This document shows positions 21,280 through 31,854 of a DNA stretch of 64,000 nt, one piece after another. The notes under the pieces were generated by a model that was given only the letters and a program-made list of their open reading frames with translations, had not been told where the DNA came from and ran no database searches. The stretch comes from Monodelphis domestica (taxonomy: Eukaryota > Chordata > Mammalia > Didelphimorphia > Didelphidae): NCBI RefSeq assembly GCF_027887165.1, contig NC_077228.1:109008043-109072042 (forward strand), written 5' to 3'. Numbering within the stretch: position 1 is the first letter of the stretch; each line of letters opens with the position of its first letter. Made by a program: the position numbers and the translations under genes.

Positions 21280-21400
21280 TGGATAGTGTGTGAATTATTA
21301 TCTTCCACTTTACACATAAGGAAACTGAGGCTCACAGAGTCTAAGGTCATGCAATTAACAAATAATAGAGCTAGAATTGCTTCCAAATCGATTCATTTTT
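21280..21400 (-). mobile_element. MIR-type CORE-SINE
   Basis: ATAAGGAAACTGAGGCTCAC and AAGGTCATGCAATTAAC are antisense core. Confidence 0.5.
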
Positions 21401-21424
21401 CCATTATATCATTACAAAGATTAT

Positions 21425-21585
21425 TTAATTGGGAATAAGGACATCTGTGTCCTGTTATTGGGCTCTGCCACTAATTAGCTGTGTGACTGCCCTGTGGCTC
21501 AGTTTCTTCACTTACAAAATGAGGACCTTGTTTTAAATGATCTCTCCATTTCCTTCCATCTCTGATTCTATGACAAGGATTTGCT
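21425..21585 (+). mobile_element. MIR-type CORE-SINE
   Basis: TTAGCTGTGTGACTGCC, TGGCTCAGTTTCTTCACTTA and CATCTCTGATTCTATGAC in sense order. Confidence 0.55.
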
Positions 21586-21925
21586 TAATCACATGGCTGG
21601 TCTAATAAGGAGAAGAGGGCTACAAGAACTGAGTACCACCTAAGAGCATCCTCATTCCTATAGAAAAAAATGGATCTAACTGCATCAAATGTCTCTCCCA
21701 CCCCACATTTCTCCCTCTGCCCAAGGATGTTATAGAGTAGATTGTAAAATCACGTAGAAGATTAGATTTGACCATCATGAAGATCCTTCTAGCTCTGGAT
21801 TGTTTTTCTTCCTTCTCAAGGACTGGCCCTGCAGAAGGAAGCCTCAGGGTAGATGGTCTGCTAAGAATATATAGAAAGATTTGTGGGATAATGTTGGCAG
21901 ATAGGAATGTTGGACCCTATCTGTT
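21586..21925. other. No recognised feature
   Basis: Unique-looking sequence with no exon-like signal. Confidence 0.4.
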
Positions 21926-21940
21926 TCACTTATATTCATT

Positions 21941-22208
21941 AAAAAAAAACCCCAAACCCTTACCTTTGGACTTAAACTTGACAGTATGTATTGTTTCTAA
22001 AGTAGAAGAGTGATAAAGGCTAGGCAAATGGGATTACCTTATTTTCTGTCTTAGTAGCAACCCTAAGTCAAAAGGGCAAATTCTCAGCAATTGAGGTTAA
22101 ATGACTTGCCCACGTTCACACAGCTAGGAAGTGTCTGAGGTCAGATCTGAACGCCGAGTCCTCCTGATTCCAGGTCCAGTGCTCTATCCACTGTGATACC
22201 TAACCGCC
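21941..22208 (-). mobile_element. SINE1 with internal partial duplication
   Basis: Antisense SINE1 bounded by perfect 15-bp repeats TCACTTATATTCATT at 21926-21940 and 22209-22223. About 55 extra bases at roughly 22035-22090 (TTATTTTCTGTCTTAGTAGC onward) repeat the element's own 3' half, so the copy is longer than its relatives. Confidence 0.85.
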
Positions 22209-22223
22209 TCACTTATATTCATT

Positions 22224-23321
22224 TTTATAACAATCAAGGAGGATTTGAAACCAAGATTCACCTCTATATCCCAGCCTCCATCCAGCTGCTATGGGATTTT
22301 GGCAGTTGGTGCAGAATGCTCCAAATGGGTTGAAGGGAACAGAAGAACAACCAAGAATAGAATAAGAATTTGAGAGATTTTCTAACCTCCAATTGGAAAG
22401 TAGTCTGGAACTATGAACCTTGAATTGACAGCCAACAAAAGGCAGTAAAAAGAGACATAAATAGCCTAGGACATTTGATTGTTGGTTTCCTGTATATGGT
22501 GACGCATAACTTTGTCTAAGCAATAATGGCCATCAGCCTACACTTGTCAGGGAGAGGATTTCTAATCATTGTACCTCAGTAGGTGCTAACAGCGAACAAC
22601 TCATGACCCTAAAAAACCAAAGCCCACAAAAGGGTAGCCAAGAACAGCTCAGCAGATGGGAGATCAGAACATCTGGGGGGAATACACACAACAAAAAGGA
22701 TGATTTGTCACTTTTTTTCTTTGTTATTTGATTAATACTTTTGTTTTGAATTAATGTAACCTCTAACTGGCTGTTTTAAGTAAAACATGGTGGTGGGGGC
22801 TCATGAATTTTGAGTTGGTGCTGACCCCTCCGAGTGTCAATCCCAAGGTAGCTTTTCTTAGGTCCCATGGGTGAAGGGGGTACATCAGGGGCCACAAACA
22901 TGTTTTCAGAGGCTACAGTCACAGCAGATGAATGGTCTTTCTGTAGGCTCCTAGATTTTATTCAAATTATATTGCAAACTCCTTGAGGATGAGGGCCAAG
23001 ATTCTTTTGCTTTGAGACTTCCATACTATAGTGTCTGACGCCATTGCCTCTGAAGATGCTTAGGAAGTGTTTACTGAAGAGCTAACCTTTTATTTTCTTG
23101 GGATCTTCAAAAAAAGAGTTGTTTGGATTCATCCTGCTCAGCTCTTCTTACTCCATTCTTCCAACCCTCCTCCTAGCCCTTGAGGACATTTCTCAGTACA
23201 GTTGTGTTTGTTTGCACTTCTCAGTATGTTCTCAGTATGTTTTCTTTGCTAGTGTCTTAAGTTATTTTTATGTATGTATCTTGTCTCACATGACCAGTTC
23301 CTGCAGGGCAAAGACTAGGTA

Positions 23322-23324
<3 letters not shown>
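22224..23324. other. Largely unrecognised
   Basis: About 1.1 kb. A possible worn L2 3' end lies at 22965-23080 (CAAACTCCTTGAGGATGAGG, then GAAGTGTTTACTG). The rest looks unique and holds no supportable exon. Confidence 0.45.
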
Positions 23325-23401
<77 letters not shown>

Positions 23402-23570
23402 CTCTTTCCCTTCTTCTCCCCTTCCCTGTCTCCCTTTTTCTCTCTCTCCCACTCTTTCTTTCTGTCTGCCTCTATCCTTTTCTCTCTCCTCCCTCTTTTT
23501 CTCTTTCTGTCTTTTCCTCTCTCTATCTGTCTTCTTTCTTTCTCTGCTTGTCTGTTTTTCTCTCTCTAGT
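23325..23570. repeat. (CT)n microsatellite with degenerate flank
   Basis: A pure CT run at about 23325-23398, followed by degenerate CTCT/CTTT pyrimidine sequence to about 23570. Confidence 0.95.
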
Positions 23571-24055
23571 TTAGGGCCCTTGAGGTCCACAGAGATGGGA
23601 GAGAGACTGGGGAGAGCAATCCAGGGAGCAGTGATGGTGGCAGAGACCCAAAGATTGAAATTCCTATCAAAGGGAGGATATGGTATGGTTTGGCTTTGCT
23701 ATGCACCCTGCTTTCCTAGTTACATATTCTACAATGCTCCCTGAGCTGTTTACCCTGGCACAATCCCTGGAGAGTGGCATTTTTTTCTGGGATACCCTTC
23801 AACATTAAGACCATGAGATGTGTTGCTTGATGTAAAACCTTAATAAAAGGTTTCTGAGTTGAATTGAATGAGGTTTTCATGTGACCTTAAAGCACTCTCT
23901 AGATCTGAGTCACTATTATACCAATATGTCACCCATCATTTTAAGGATGGTGTTACCCAATTGTAGTTTTGTAGGAGTTGCAATGGCTTGTGATCAGGGA
24001 CACATAACTGTGGGACAGCTCATCTGGTACTCTCTAGGTGATCCTGGATGATGAG
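23571..24055. other. No recognised feature
   Basis: Unique-looking sequence. ATTGAATTGAATGAGG near 23855 is an L2-like scrap at most. Confidence 0.4.
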
Positions 24056-24285
24056 AGCTAGCATTTATATATCCTTTTAACCTTTACAAATTACTTACAA
24101 GTATTATTTCATTTTATCCTCATAAATCTCAGGGCTATTACCCTGAGAGGTAGAGACTATTATTATCCCCATTTTGGAGATGAGGAAACTGAAACCGAGA
24201 AAGATTAAATGATCTACTCAGGGTCACACACCTCGTAAGTGTTCAGGTCAGCTTTGAACTTACAGCTTCCTGACTTCAGGTTCAT
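24056..24285 (-). mobile_element. MIR/MON1-type CORE-SINE
   Basis: Full antisense order: GCTAGCATTTATATATCC, TATTATTATCCCCATTTTGG, GATGAGGAAACTGAAACCGA, and CTTCCTGACTTCAGGTTCAT. Confidence 0.7.
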
Positions 24286-24295
24286 TAGAATTGTT

Positions 24296-24418
24296 AGAAT
24301 TCTCCAAGCCTTAGTTTTCCCATCTGTCAAATGGGCATAATAAAGTATCCTGTGGTCTCTATCTCACAGGGCAACAGTGGAGAACACATGAAGTAATGAG
24401 AGAAATATACAAATAGAT
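24296..24418 (+). mobile_element. MIR-type CORE-SINE, 3' half
   Basis: GCCTTAGTTTTCCCATCTGT, AATGGGCATAATAAAG and CTATCTCACAGGGCAACAG. Confidence 0.5.
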
Positions 24419-24715
24419 ATACAAACATGACATATCACTTCTATTAAAGAGGCAGATTAGCATAGAAAATTAGGGAAGCTCTGTGTGGGAATGGAGCTCC
24501 TGGAGTTGGCCTTATTAGCACTGAGAACTGTCACCAGGCACAGCTCACATACCTTCCCACATACTTACTCAAAGGGATAAAAAACTCCACTGAACTACAT
24601 GTTCAAAAACATTTGCACCCATATGGATATATAAATACACGGTTACAGAAATATAACATAGGAATATAGATAGATTCTACTTCCACATTTGACACACTAT
24701 GCACAGGCGAAGAAA
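24419..24715. other. No recognised feature
   Basis: Unique-looking 300 bp, AT-rich in its second half. Confidence 0.4.
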
Positions 24716-24911
24716 CAGGATAGTGGATAGAGTATACAAATCAGGAAGAACTCAGTAATTTATACCCTCCCTCAAACATTTTCTAGCTGTGTGACCCTGG
24801 GCAAGCCACCTAACCTTTGTATACCTCAGTTTTCTCATCTGTAAATGGTGATGATAATAATAGTAGTTACCTCCCAGGGTTGTTATGAGGATAAAACATA
24901 TGTAAAGTGCT
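24716..24911 (+). mobile_element. MIR/MON1-type CORE-SINE, left part
   Basis: TGTGTGACCCTGGGCAAGCC, CTCAGTTTTCTCATCTGTAA and GTAAAGTGC. It continues at 25081 with TTTTAAAGTGCTATATGAAC. Confidence 0.7.
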
Positions 24912-24922
24912 TGGCAAATTTT

Positions 24923-25080
24923 TTTAAACATTATTTTATTTGGTCATTTCCAAACATTATTCATTGGAAACAAAAATCATTTTCTTTTCCTCTCCCCGCC
25001 CCCCCCCCCCAACCACCTCTCCCATAGCCGGCGCACGATTCCACTGGGTATCACATGTGTTCTTGACTCGAACCCATTTC
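24923..25080 (-). mobile_element. Very short L1 3' end with target duplication
   Basis: Only about 158 bp of antisense L1 3' UTR: a CATTCCACTGGG-type stretch, a C/G-rich run at 24993-25010, then GTATCACATGTGTTCTTGAC. TGGCAAATTTT at 24912-24922 and 25081-25091 is the target duplication inside a CORE-SINE. Confidence 0.8.
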
Positions 25081-25127
25081 TGGCAAATTTTAAAGTGCTA
25101 TATGAACTCTGGTTATTATTATTGTTA

Positions 25128-25382
25128 GTGGAGAGGATGCTGGACTTTGAGCCAGGTAGATATGAGTTCAAATCTTGCTTTTAATACCTACAATCTGGGT
25201 AATCATGGACACATCACCTAAGCTGAGCCTCAGCTTCTTCATCTATAATATATAGATAAGAATACCTGCTGTACCCCATCACAAAAGGTTGTTAGAGAAG
25301 ACCATTGGAGACAGTGTATGCAAATTGTTTTGCAACCTTAAAGGAGATGTATAAAAATGTCAGTTATTATTAGTAGTATTAC
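25128..25382 (+). mobile_element. MIR/MON1-type CORE-SINE
   Basis: GAGAGGATGCTGGACTTTGA head, ATGAGTTCAAATCTTGC, CAGCTTCTTCATCTATAA and a CAGTTATTATTAGTAGTATT end. Confidence 0.65.
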
Positions 25383-25673
25383 TATATATAAACATGCCAT
25401 TGCATATTGTCAGGTTTATGCCAATATCCAATATGCATGTGTTTCTATCCAAATCCATAAAGGCAATATGAAATGTGCATGTGTGCCTGGCCAAATCCTC
25501 CCCCTTCCACCATCTGGATCTTCTGTGCTCATGGATGTACACACAGAGACAGGATGACTAGACCAATGGACCTTTCCAAGAGGAGGCACGCTGGTGGCCC
25601 ACATTTCTCATCACATTGAATCCAAAGTAATCAGGACCACAGTGATGCTGACAAAGCTGAGTGTGCGTAGAAT
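25383..25673. other. No recognised feature
   Basis: Unique-looking 290 bp. Confidence 0.4.
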
Positions 25674-25790
25674 ATATAAATTAAAAAGAGTTTGTTGAGA
25701 GTTTTCTGTGTGCTGGGGACGCAGTGGGGACACAACTGGAAAAGCAAGGCAATCTGCCTAGGAGAGCTGATATTCTAATTGGGGGAAATC
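25674..25790 (-). mobile_element. L2 3' end
   Basis: TTTCTGTGTGCTGGGGACGC and GAGAGCTGATATTCTAATTG are complement of the L2 terminus. Confidence 0.55.
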
Positions 25791-26975
25791 GTTCTTTTTT
25801 CTTTTTGGAAGTAGAATCACAGTTTATCAAAGTAGAGAGGTAGAAGAGAACTTAGAAACCATCTACTCACATCCCCTTTGAATGAATTCCTTATACAACA
25901 AACACACAAAAAAAGATAAATAGGGAAAGGAGTCTTGGTCTGGGGAGTGAGAAGAATGGGGAATAGAGTCTTAGGGCAATCAATTGACTTGGCTTTTCCA
26001 AGTTTTTTTGATGTTTTGATGACAGGGTTCCAGAGTAAGTGGGTATGGGGTGGGCATTCTGGGTCCAGTTAGATATAATGGATAATATCAGCACTGATCA
26101 ATCAGGATAGCTTAGCCCCAGGGCAAATTCTCCACTGGTGAATGACTTTAGTTACTCCAGGATACAGTTTCTATAGGTCTGGTTCATGAGGAGAAATAGT
26201 TCTATCAGTAGCATGCTACCCAGCATTGAAAGAAGAGGCTACCCTTCAAATGGTTTCCATTTGTCAAGACCAGCTATCATTTCTAGATGTGCTAGAATTC
26301 TAAATACTAAGTAGGTTGGAGTAAAACTAAAATCCACACAGTCTTACCTGCAGAATGAAAACTAGCCATTTTTGCTCCTGGGCCAGTAATACAAGATATA
26401 TGCTTGGTGCAAAAAGGAGGCTTGGTGTTGAAACCCAGGTGCACACACACTTTGAGACCACTGCTGGGGAAGTCTTTGGGGGAAGATGACCAGAGACCAC
26501 CCCCTGACAGCAAATCTGCATCAGAGTGTGACTTCTAGTAGCTTTCTATTTAAAGAAGTTATTCTTGATGACTAGGTGCTAAACTAAGTTGCTTCTGCAT
26601 TGCAAAGGACAGAAAATCTTGTCAGTCCTCTAAATTTCAGCAACTTGGGCTAAGGTCTTCATCTTAGTTACTTAATCTATTCACCAATTTGAGATGGCAA
26701 ATCCAACCTCAGTTTTAATGATTTCTTTTGTACCTTCTGTATTTGTTTACCCAGTGAACTGATTCTGAGCTGGTATTTTAATTATCATTTTGAATTATAG
26801 CTTGGATCCCCACATCTTCCTTTGCCTTACTCTACCTGTTACCCATCCTTGCAATTGACTTTAATTACCATCATGTCTGTAACCCTTTCTCATAGGGAAT
26901 AGGGACCTAGTATAGGTCTGCTTTGTGAATGGTGCTGGCATAACATCAGTTTATACCTCTAAGCTTTATGAATTT
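25791..26975. other. Mostly unique sequence
   Basis: About 1.2 kb with no family I recognise beyond a MIR-like scrap at 25820-25890. The short open stretches on both strands near 26310-26520 do not resemble known proteins. Confidence 0.45.
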
Positions 26976-27166
26976 TTAAAAAACCCTTACTTTCAGTTTT
27001 AGGATTACTACTAAGTATCTATTCCAAGGCAGAAAAGTGGTAAGGGCCAGGCAGTTGGGGTTAAGAGATTTGCCCAGGGTCACACAGCTAGGAAGTATCT
27101 GTTCAAATTTGAACCCAGGATCTCCTGTCTTTAGGCCTGACTCTCACTGAGCATCCTAGTTGCCCC
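26976..27166 (-). mobile_element. SINE1
   Basis: Antisense SINE1 with GGGCCAGGCAGTTGGGGTTA and TCACACAGCTAGGAAGTATC. AAGCTTT at both edges (26961 and 27167) hints at the target duplication. Confidence 0.8.
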
Positions 27167-27182
27167 AAGCTTTGCAAAATTT

Positions 27183-27407
27183 CAAAATCTCTCCACTAGT
27201 GATAAAATTACCAATTGTACCAAGTGGTACCAATACAAGATAGGTACAAATATGAGGAGGTAGTACATGGAAAGGCTCTGTTTTTAAGATTTGGCTCAAA
27301 TGAGGCAGTTAGGAGGCTACTTTTTTGCAGGAGGCCTTCTTCTCCTGGGATAGCACCTCTAAGGTTTTCTTTTCAGAATAGTCTCAAGCACATTTGTTAT
27401 TGCTTTT
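27183..27407 (+). mobile_element. L2-like fragment, left of MAR1
   Basis: TTGCAGGAGGCCTTCTTCTC and AGAATAGTCTCAAGCACATT resemble L2 just before its 3' end. It resumes at 27737 with AATAAATGCTTGTTGG. Confidence 0.45.
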
Positions 27408-27736
27408 CAGTTGTTTTGGCAATATCTTGTCCAACTCTTTGTGGTTCTTTGTTTCTCTCTTTCTCCCTCCCTCCCTCCCTCTCTTCCTTCCTCCCTCCCT
27501 CCCTTCCTTCCTTCCTTTCTTCCTTTCTTCCTTTCTTCCTTCCTTCCTTCCTTCCTTCCTTCCTTCCTTCCTTCCTTCCTTCCTTCCTTCCTTCCTTCCT
27601 TCCTTCCTTCCTTCCTTCCTTCCTTCCTTCCATAAGTAAGTCAGTTAGTATATTTGGCCACATTTGAACTCAGGAAAATGGATCTTCCTGACTTCAGGGT
27701 CTACACTCTATCCACTGTGCCACGGAGCTGCCCCTC
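27408..27736 (-). mobile_element. MAR1 whose middle is a (CCTT)n expansion
   Basis: The left arm is antisense MAR1 tail (TCCAACTCTTTGTGG, 27430-27444). The right arm is antisense MAR1 head (GAACTCAGGAAAATGGATCT, CTATCCACTGTGCCAC). Between them, where MAR1 normally reads CCATTTCCTTCTCC, is a pyrimidine array. Confidence 0.75.
27465..27631. repeat. (CCTT)n / (CCCT)n microsatellite
   Basis: About 165 bp: CCCT-rich to 27505, interrupted CTTT/CCTT units to 27540, then pure CCTT to 27631. Confidence 0.95.
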
Positions 27737-27785
27737 TGGCACATAATCAGCCTTTAATAAATGCTTGTTGGTTAGTTTGTTAAAT
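27737..27785 (+). mobile_element. L2 3' end, right of MAR1
   Basis: TGGCACATAATCAGCCTTTA then AATAAATGCTTGTTGG. Confidence 0.6.
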
Positions 27786-28449
27786 GGTTGCCTTTGGGAA
27801 GACTTTCAGCAAAAGCTAAAAGTCTGCTGGGGCAGAGAAATTTAAATGTAAAGGGAAAAGCCCTTAGATGCAAAGTAGACAGCAGGGAATCTTGACTACC
27901 TTAAATACATATATGAAGAGGTCAGCTAGACAATGAACCTGCCTCCGGGGCATAGATTGCATTCATGTCTCTATCCCCAGCCACTCATCTCTGTATGATT
28001 CCCATAGGAGTCAGAGAGGTGAAACTGGCTGTATTGAAACCAATCACCCCAAGGCAAGTTGGAGCCACAGAGGAGGGAAGGGACTTTTGCTTAAAGAAGG
28101 ATTTGTCTCCTAGGAGAGGCAAGATTTCTCCCTATGACTGCCTGGAAGTGATAAATAACCTGGGAACTGAGGTTCTGAGATATTCAAAGGGAAGGAGCTT
28201 CTGGCACTCCTAAACTAATGGTCCTTCTCCTCTGTAAGATTCCAGCAGAAAAGATCCTGGTGACACTCTAGATGCAGAGGGAACGTCCATCCAAGCCAAT
28301 AGATAAAGACGGAAGAAGGCTTTCGTTGCCCACTAAAAAAAATGACCCTGGGAGGCCAATGGTTTGACCTAGGCAGTGGATTAGCCCATGTAGCTTAGAT
28401 ACTTCACCCAAGAAGATCAAGCCTAGGTAAGCTACCAGTCCTATGGAAA
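27786..28449. other. No recognised feature
   Basis: About 660 bp of unique-looking sequence. Confidence 0.4.
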
Positions 28450-28685
28450 TACTTAGACCCGAGATAGTGAATGTTTTAGAGACAGAGTACCCAAACTACA
28501 ACCCTCATGTGTCATGTGAGTCTCCCATTTTACCCCAGATAGAGGAGGGAGGAAGTGCTTCCTTTGGGCTGTTAGGCAGAGGAGTGGGTGATGGGAGAAA
28601 TATCTTCAGGAATGGTGCAGAGGGGGAGGGGAATAGTCCCCTCCAGCAAGCATGCCATAGGTTCGCCATCATGGGAGAAGCCAGC
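28450..28685 (+). mobile_element. Possible unclassified interspersed repeat
   Basis: CAGAGTACCCAAACTACAAC, GATAGAGGAGGGAGGAAGTG and GCCATAGGTTCGCCATCA look like a dispersed marsupial repeat I have a weak memory of. There is no second copy in this window, so the call is tentative. Confidence 0.3.
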
Positions 28686-29120
28686 TCAGCACAACATGGA
28701 TGTTGACTTGTCCATCACCAAGATATGCCCTGCAGAAAGAAAAAGGAAACTGAGGCTCTAAAGTTCCAGAATTATTAGTTGCCTTGTTCTTAGGTATTCC
28801 CTGTAAATGTGCCTCCTTAGCATTGTTCTTTTTCACTCTTCCCCCTTTCTATGACAGACTTTCATAGATAGATGATGGCTGTCTATCTGGGACAGTGTGT
28901 GCCTAGTTTCTGGAAAATAATTGACTTTACTGGTTGTTAAGAGGAAACATACTGGTGGGAGCCAATGACCTTGAATTTAGGAGGATAATTACCCAAAGGA
29001 TAACTAGAACCCTGAAAGTCGTAGCAGTCACCCTTATGGGAATCTAAACAGTTGGTGGCACCTTGAGCTAACCAATTGAGCCCCTAGAGGAGTGATGCTC
29101 AAAGAGTTTTGTACTCATGA
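28686..29120. other. No recognised feature
   Basis: About 435 bp of unique-looking sequence. Confidence 0.4.
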
Positions 29121-29125
29121 GATAA

Positions 29126-29178
29126 TTATATATCTATATCTATATCTATTTATCTATCTATCTGTATGTATGTATGTA
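29126..29178. repeat. (TATC)n / (TATG)n microsatellite
   Basis: TATATC, TATC and TATG units over about 50 bp. Confidence 0.85.
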
Positions 29179-29260
29179 TATTGTCAACTTGGAATCTAGA
29201 AATCCCAAGTTTGATCTTGTCACATGAGAGTTTCTCCCAGAGGGAGATACCAGACTCAAG

Positions 29261-29508
29261 ATTGTACCACAGTGTATCAGTCTCTGTGTACATTATTCTC
29301 CTGGTTCTGCTCTTTTCGCTCCACATCACTTCCTGGAGGATGTTCCAGTCTCCATGGAATTCCTCCACTTTATTATTCCTTTTAGCACAATAGTATTCCA
29401 TCACCAACAGATACCACAATTTGTTCAGCCATTCCCCAATTGATGGGCATCCCCTCATTTTCCAATTTTTGGCCACCACAAAGAGCACAGTTATGAATAT
29501 TCTTGTAC
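29261..29508 (-). mobile_element. L1 ORF2 C-terminus (antisense), truncated at both ends
   Basis: The complement encodes LFVVAKNWKMRGCPSIGEWL and ends at the ORF2 stop region (YTETDTLW). The 3' UTR is missing, unlike the other L1s, so it was truncated or cut after insertion. Confidence 0.85.
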
Positions 29509-29622
29509 AATAGACCAGAAACTTCTCAAAGGCCAGGACTCTGTCTCATTTATCCTTGTTCTCACATAGTGCCTAGAATAGTGAGTTGTGGGTGCTTAAT
29601 ACATGTTGAACGAACATTCTTG
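29509..29622 (+). mobile_element. L2 3' end
   Basis: CAAAGGCCAGGACTCTGTCT and GTGGGTGCTTAATACATGTT. Confidence 0.6.
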
Positions 29623-30087
29623 AATGGATGGAAACATGTAAGGGGACTAGATCACAGCTTCTCTCTCTTCCTAGCCATGTCATTGACTGGATGAGCTGAC
29701 AGTCAGTAGCAGGTCAGCCAATAACAGTTTTAGTTGGTGTCATAGAATCCTGACTTTTCTCATGGTGCTTGACAGTCAGTAACAGAAGAGTGGGAATAAG
29801 AATGAGTGTTCCTCCTTCTTACCTTCTTCTTACCTTCTTCTCTGTGACTGAAGAAAAGAAGATCTGAAGCAAAATACAAGGGTATAAAGGGTACAAAGTG
29901 TTTGCCTTTGGTGTGGAAATGCTAAAGCAATAGGAAACTCTACCCAGACTTTATCTTGCTGCTCACCATCTCCTTTGTGACCTCATAAGTCACTTGTAGG
30001 GTGAGGAGCAGTGCTCCCAGATAGGATCCGTGTATCCCCAAATAATGAAGTGCTCATTAATATTCCCACCCCCTGCTGCATTCATCA
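29623..30087. other. No recognised feature
   Basis: Unique-looking. GACAGTCAGTAGCAG (29698) and GACAGTCAGTAACAG (29771) are a short direct repeat. Confidence 0.4.
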
Positions 30088-30270
30088 TGATATATTGGAA
30101 AGAGCATTGGACTTGGAATCAGAGCACCCAAGCTTGTATGCCAGGTCCTGCCACCTGTTCCCTATGTGAACTTGAGTAAGTTACTTCCCTTCTCTGAGAA
30201 GATGGTTTCCTCTTTGAAATGAGAGAGCAGGACTGGGATTCAAAAAGGTCTTTACAGACTAGAACACTGG
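30088..30270 (+). mobile_element. MIR-type CORE-SINE
   Basis: TTGGAAAGAGCATTGGACTT head, CTTGAGTAAGTTACTTCCCT core and GAGAGAGCAGGACTGGGATT. Confidence 0.6.
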
Positions 30271-30299
30271 GCTGAATTAATGAGTGTTCATTTAAAAGG

Positions 30300-30475
30300 G
30301 GGAAAATTACAAGTCTTCCACCTGAAAACAAACAACTTTACAAATAAAATGAGGGGAAAACATGGCGCAGTGGTAGTTTGGCTGAATGAGATCTGGGAGT
30401 TTTATTGGATCACCAGAAAGACAATCAATATAAGTATACAATAAGAGAAGTATGGTGTTCAAGATGGAAAGGAAA
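30300..30475 (+). mobile_element. L3/CR1 LINE, segment 1 of 2
   Basis: ATCTGGGAGTTTTATTGGAT and AGACAATCAATATAAGTATA are decayed L3 sequence that resumes at 30606. Confidence 0.5.
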
Positions 30476-30479
30476 TTTG

Positions 30480-30605
30480 ACATGTTGGATAGAGAGCTAT
30501 CCTTGAAGGTAAGAAGCTCTGGATTCAAGTTCTGTCTCTGACATGCTGGGGAGAAGATGATAGGCAAATCATTTCCCCTTCAGTATCCAGACAACTCTCT
30601 AAGAA
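30480..30605 (+). mobile_element. tRNA-derived SINE fragment inside L3
   Basis: GTTGGATAGAGAGCTATCCT and CTCTGGATTCAAGTTCTGTC are the head of a CORE-SINE with a B-box-like GGATTCAAG. Confidence 0.5.
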
Positions 30606-31078
30606 CAGAAAACAGAATAAAAGTGTCCATGACTTGGAGAGTGATAGTTCCAATATCTTCCACCTTGGTCTGGCTATACCTGGAGTTTAGGAAAGGCATT
30701 TGCAGGATGGAGAATGTCCAGAGGTGCATAACCAATATAACTTCAAGTTCATTGCATATTAGGGATATTTTAGAGTCTGGGGAGAAGAGGTAAGAATGGG
30801 GAGGAGATACATGATAGTTGTTTTCAAATTTTTGCAGGCTATCATGTGGGAGATAAATTAGACTTGTTCTTATTGGTCCCATAAAATAAAACAGTAGCAA
30901 AGGTGAAAAAAAGCAAATTTAGTTTTTCAACATTAGGAAAAAGGCTTTAATAAAGCTATCCCAGAGGATAATTCTTGATCTCAGGGGTGAGAAATCTCCA
31001 AACAAAGATGGGATGAGAAATTGTGAGATTTGTTGTCTAAGGAATCCTTCAGGTATGGGTGAAACTAGATGACTTCAA
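30606..31078 (+). mobile_element. L3/CR1 LINE, segment 2 of 2
   Basis: AGTGATAGTTCCAATATCTT, TTGGTCTGGCTATACCTGGA, GAATGTCCAGAGGTGCATAA, CATGTGGGAGATAAATTAGA and GGTGAAACTAGATGACTTC follow L3 order to its end. Confidence 0.65.
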
Positions 31079-31080
31079 AA

Positions 31081-31340
31081 ATCTCTTCTAAAGACTCACA
31101 TGAACTGATGCAGAGTGAAGTGAACAGAACCAGGAAAATGTATGCAGTAATAGCAATAATGTATGATGTACAAATGTGAATGATTTAGCTATTCTCAACA
31201 ATACAATCCCAAAAATACTCATGATGGAAATTGTTACGGACCTCCAGAGAAAGAACTGATGGAGTCTGAATGCAGATCAAAGCAGACCATTCTTCACTTT
31301 ATTTTCTTCATTAAAAATGCCTTCTTCTACAACATGATGA
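31081..31340 (+). mobile_element. Old L1-type 3' UTR fragment
   Basis: ACTGATGCAGAGTGAAGTGA, CAGAACCAGGAAAATGTATG and CCAGAGAAAGAACTGATGGA parallel the ORF2 end and 3' UTR of the L1s at 16.1 and 35.6 kb, but from an older subfamily. Confidence 0.55.
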
Positions 31341-31364
31341 ATATGGAAATATGGAAAGATTCCC

Positions 31365-31655
31365 TGATTACAGAATTATATAAGTTTAGAATTGGAAGGG
31401 ACTTCAGTAGTCATGGAGAACTTGAAGTTTGGTCAGACATCAAAGAGGCCAAGGTCATCCACTTCATCCTGGGCCATTGCCAGTCATCCTGACTTGTTTT
31501 TCCACTGGACTTTGATGACTGGAAGAGAAAGTGAGGCCAATGATTTCATATACAATTCCACCTCCCAACTCCCAATTCAGGAGCAAGTCAAGGCATCACC
31601 TTTTGTGATGTCATTGGTCTTCTTCACAAGTGAAGGGTGATCATGTAACCCTGGA
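31365..31655 (+). mobile_element. Composite-family tail, separate copy
   Basis: CCACTGGACTTTGATGACTG, GAGCAAGTCAAGGCATCACC and GTGATGTCATTGGTCTTCTT match the tail of the element at 16617-17171. The head is absent. A MIR-like TAGAATTGGAAGGGACTTC precedes it. Confidence 0.55.
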
Positions 31656-31854
31656 AAACTTATCTGTAAATTTGTTACTGGAATAAAATAAAGGAAAAAA
31701 AAACAAATGAAGGACAAATAACAGTTCTAATCATATCTGATAAAGAAGAATCTTATAATGTTACTGATAAGTTCTCATCCAAACTCTACTTGAAGATGAC
31801 CTCCAAGGAAGAGGAATCTGGAGGCAGCTGATTATACTTTAAGACAGTTTTAAT
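31656..31854. other. No recognised feature
   Basis: Short AT-rich gap between the two composite-family pieces. Confidence 0.4.

Noticed and set aside
27215-27667. FLPSFLPS- and KEGR-type repeat proteins
   Set aside because: Translations of the CCTT tetranucleotide repeat.
29120-29180. CRISPR-like periodic repeats
   Set aside because: Tetranucleotide microsatellite without spacers, in a vertebrate genome.
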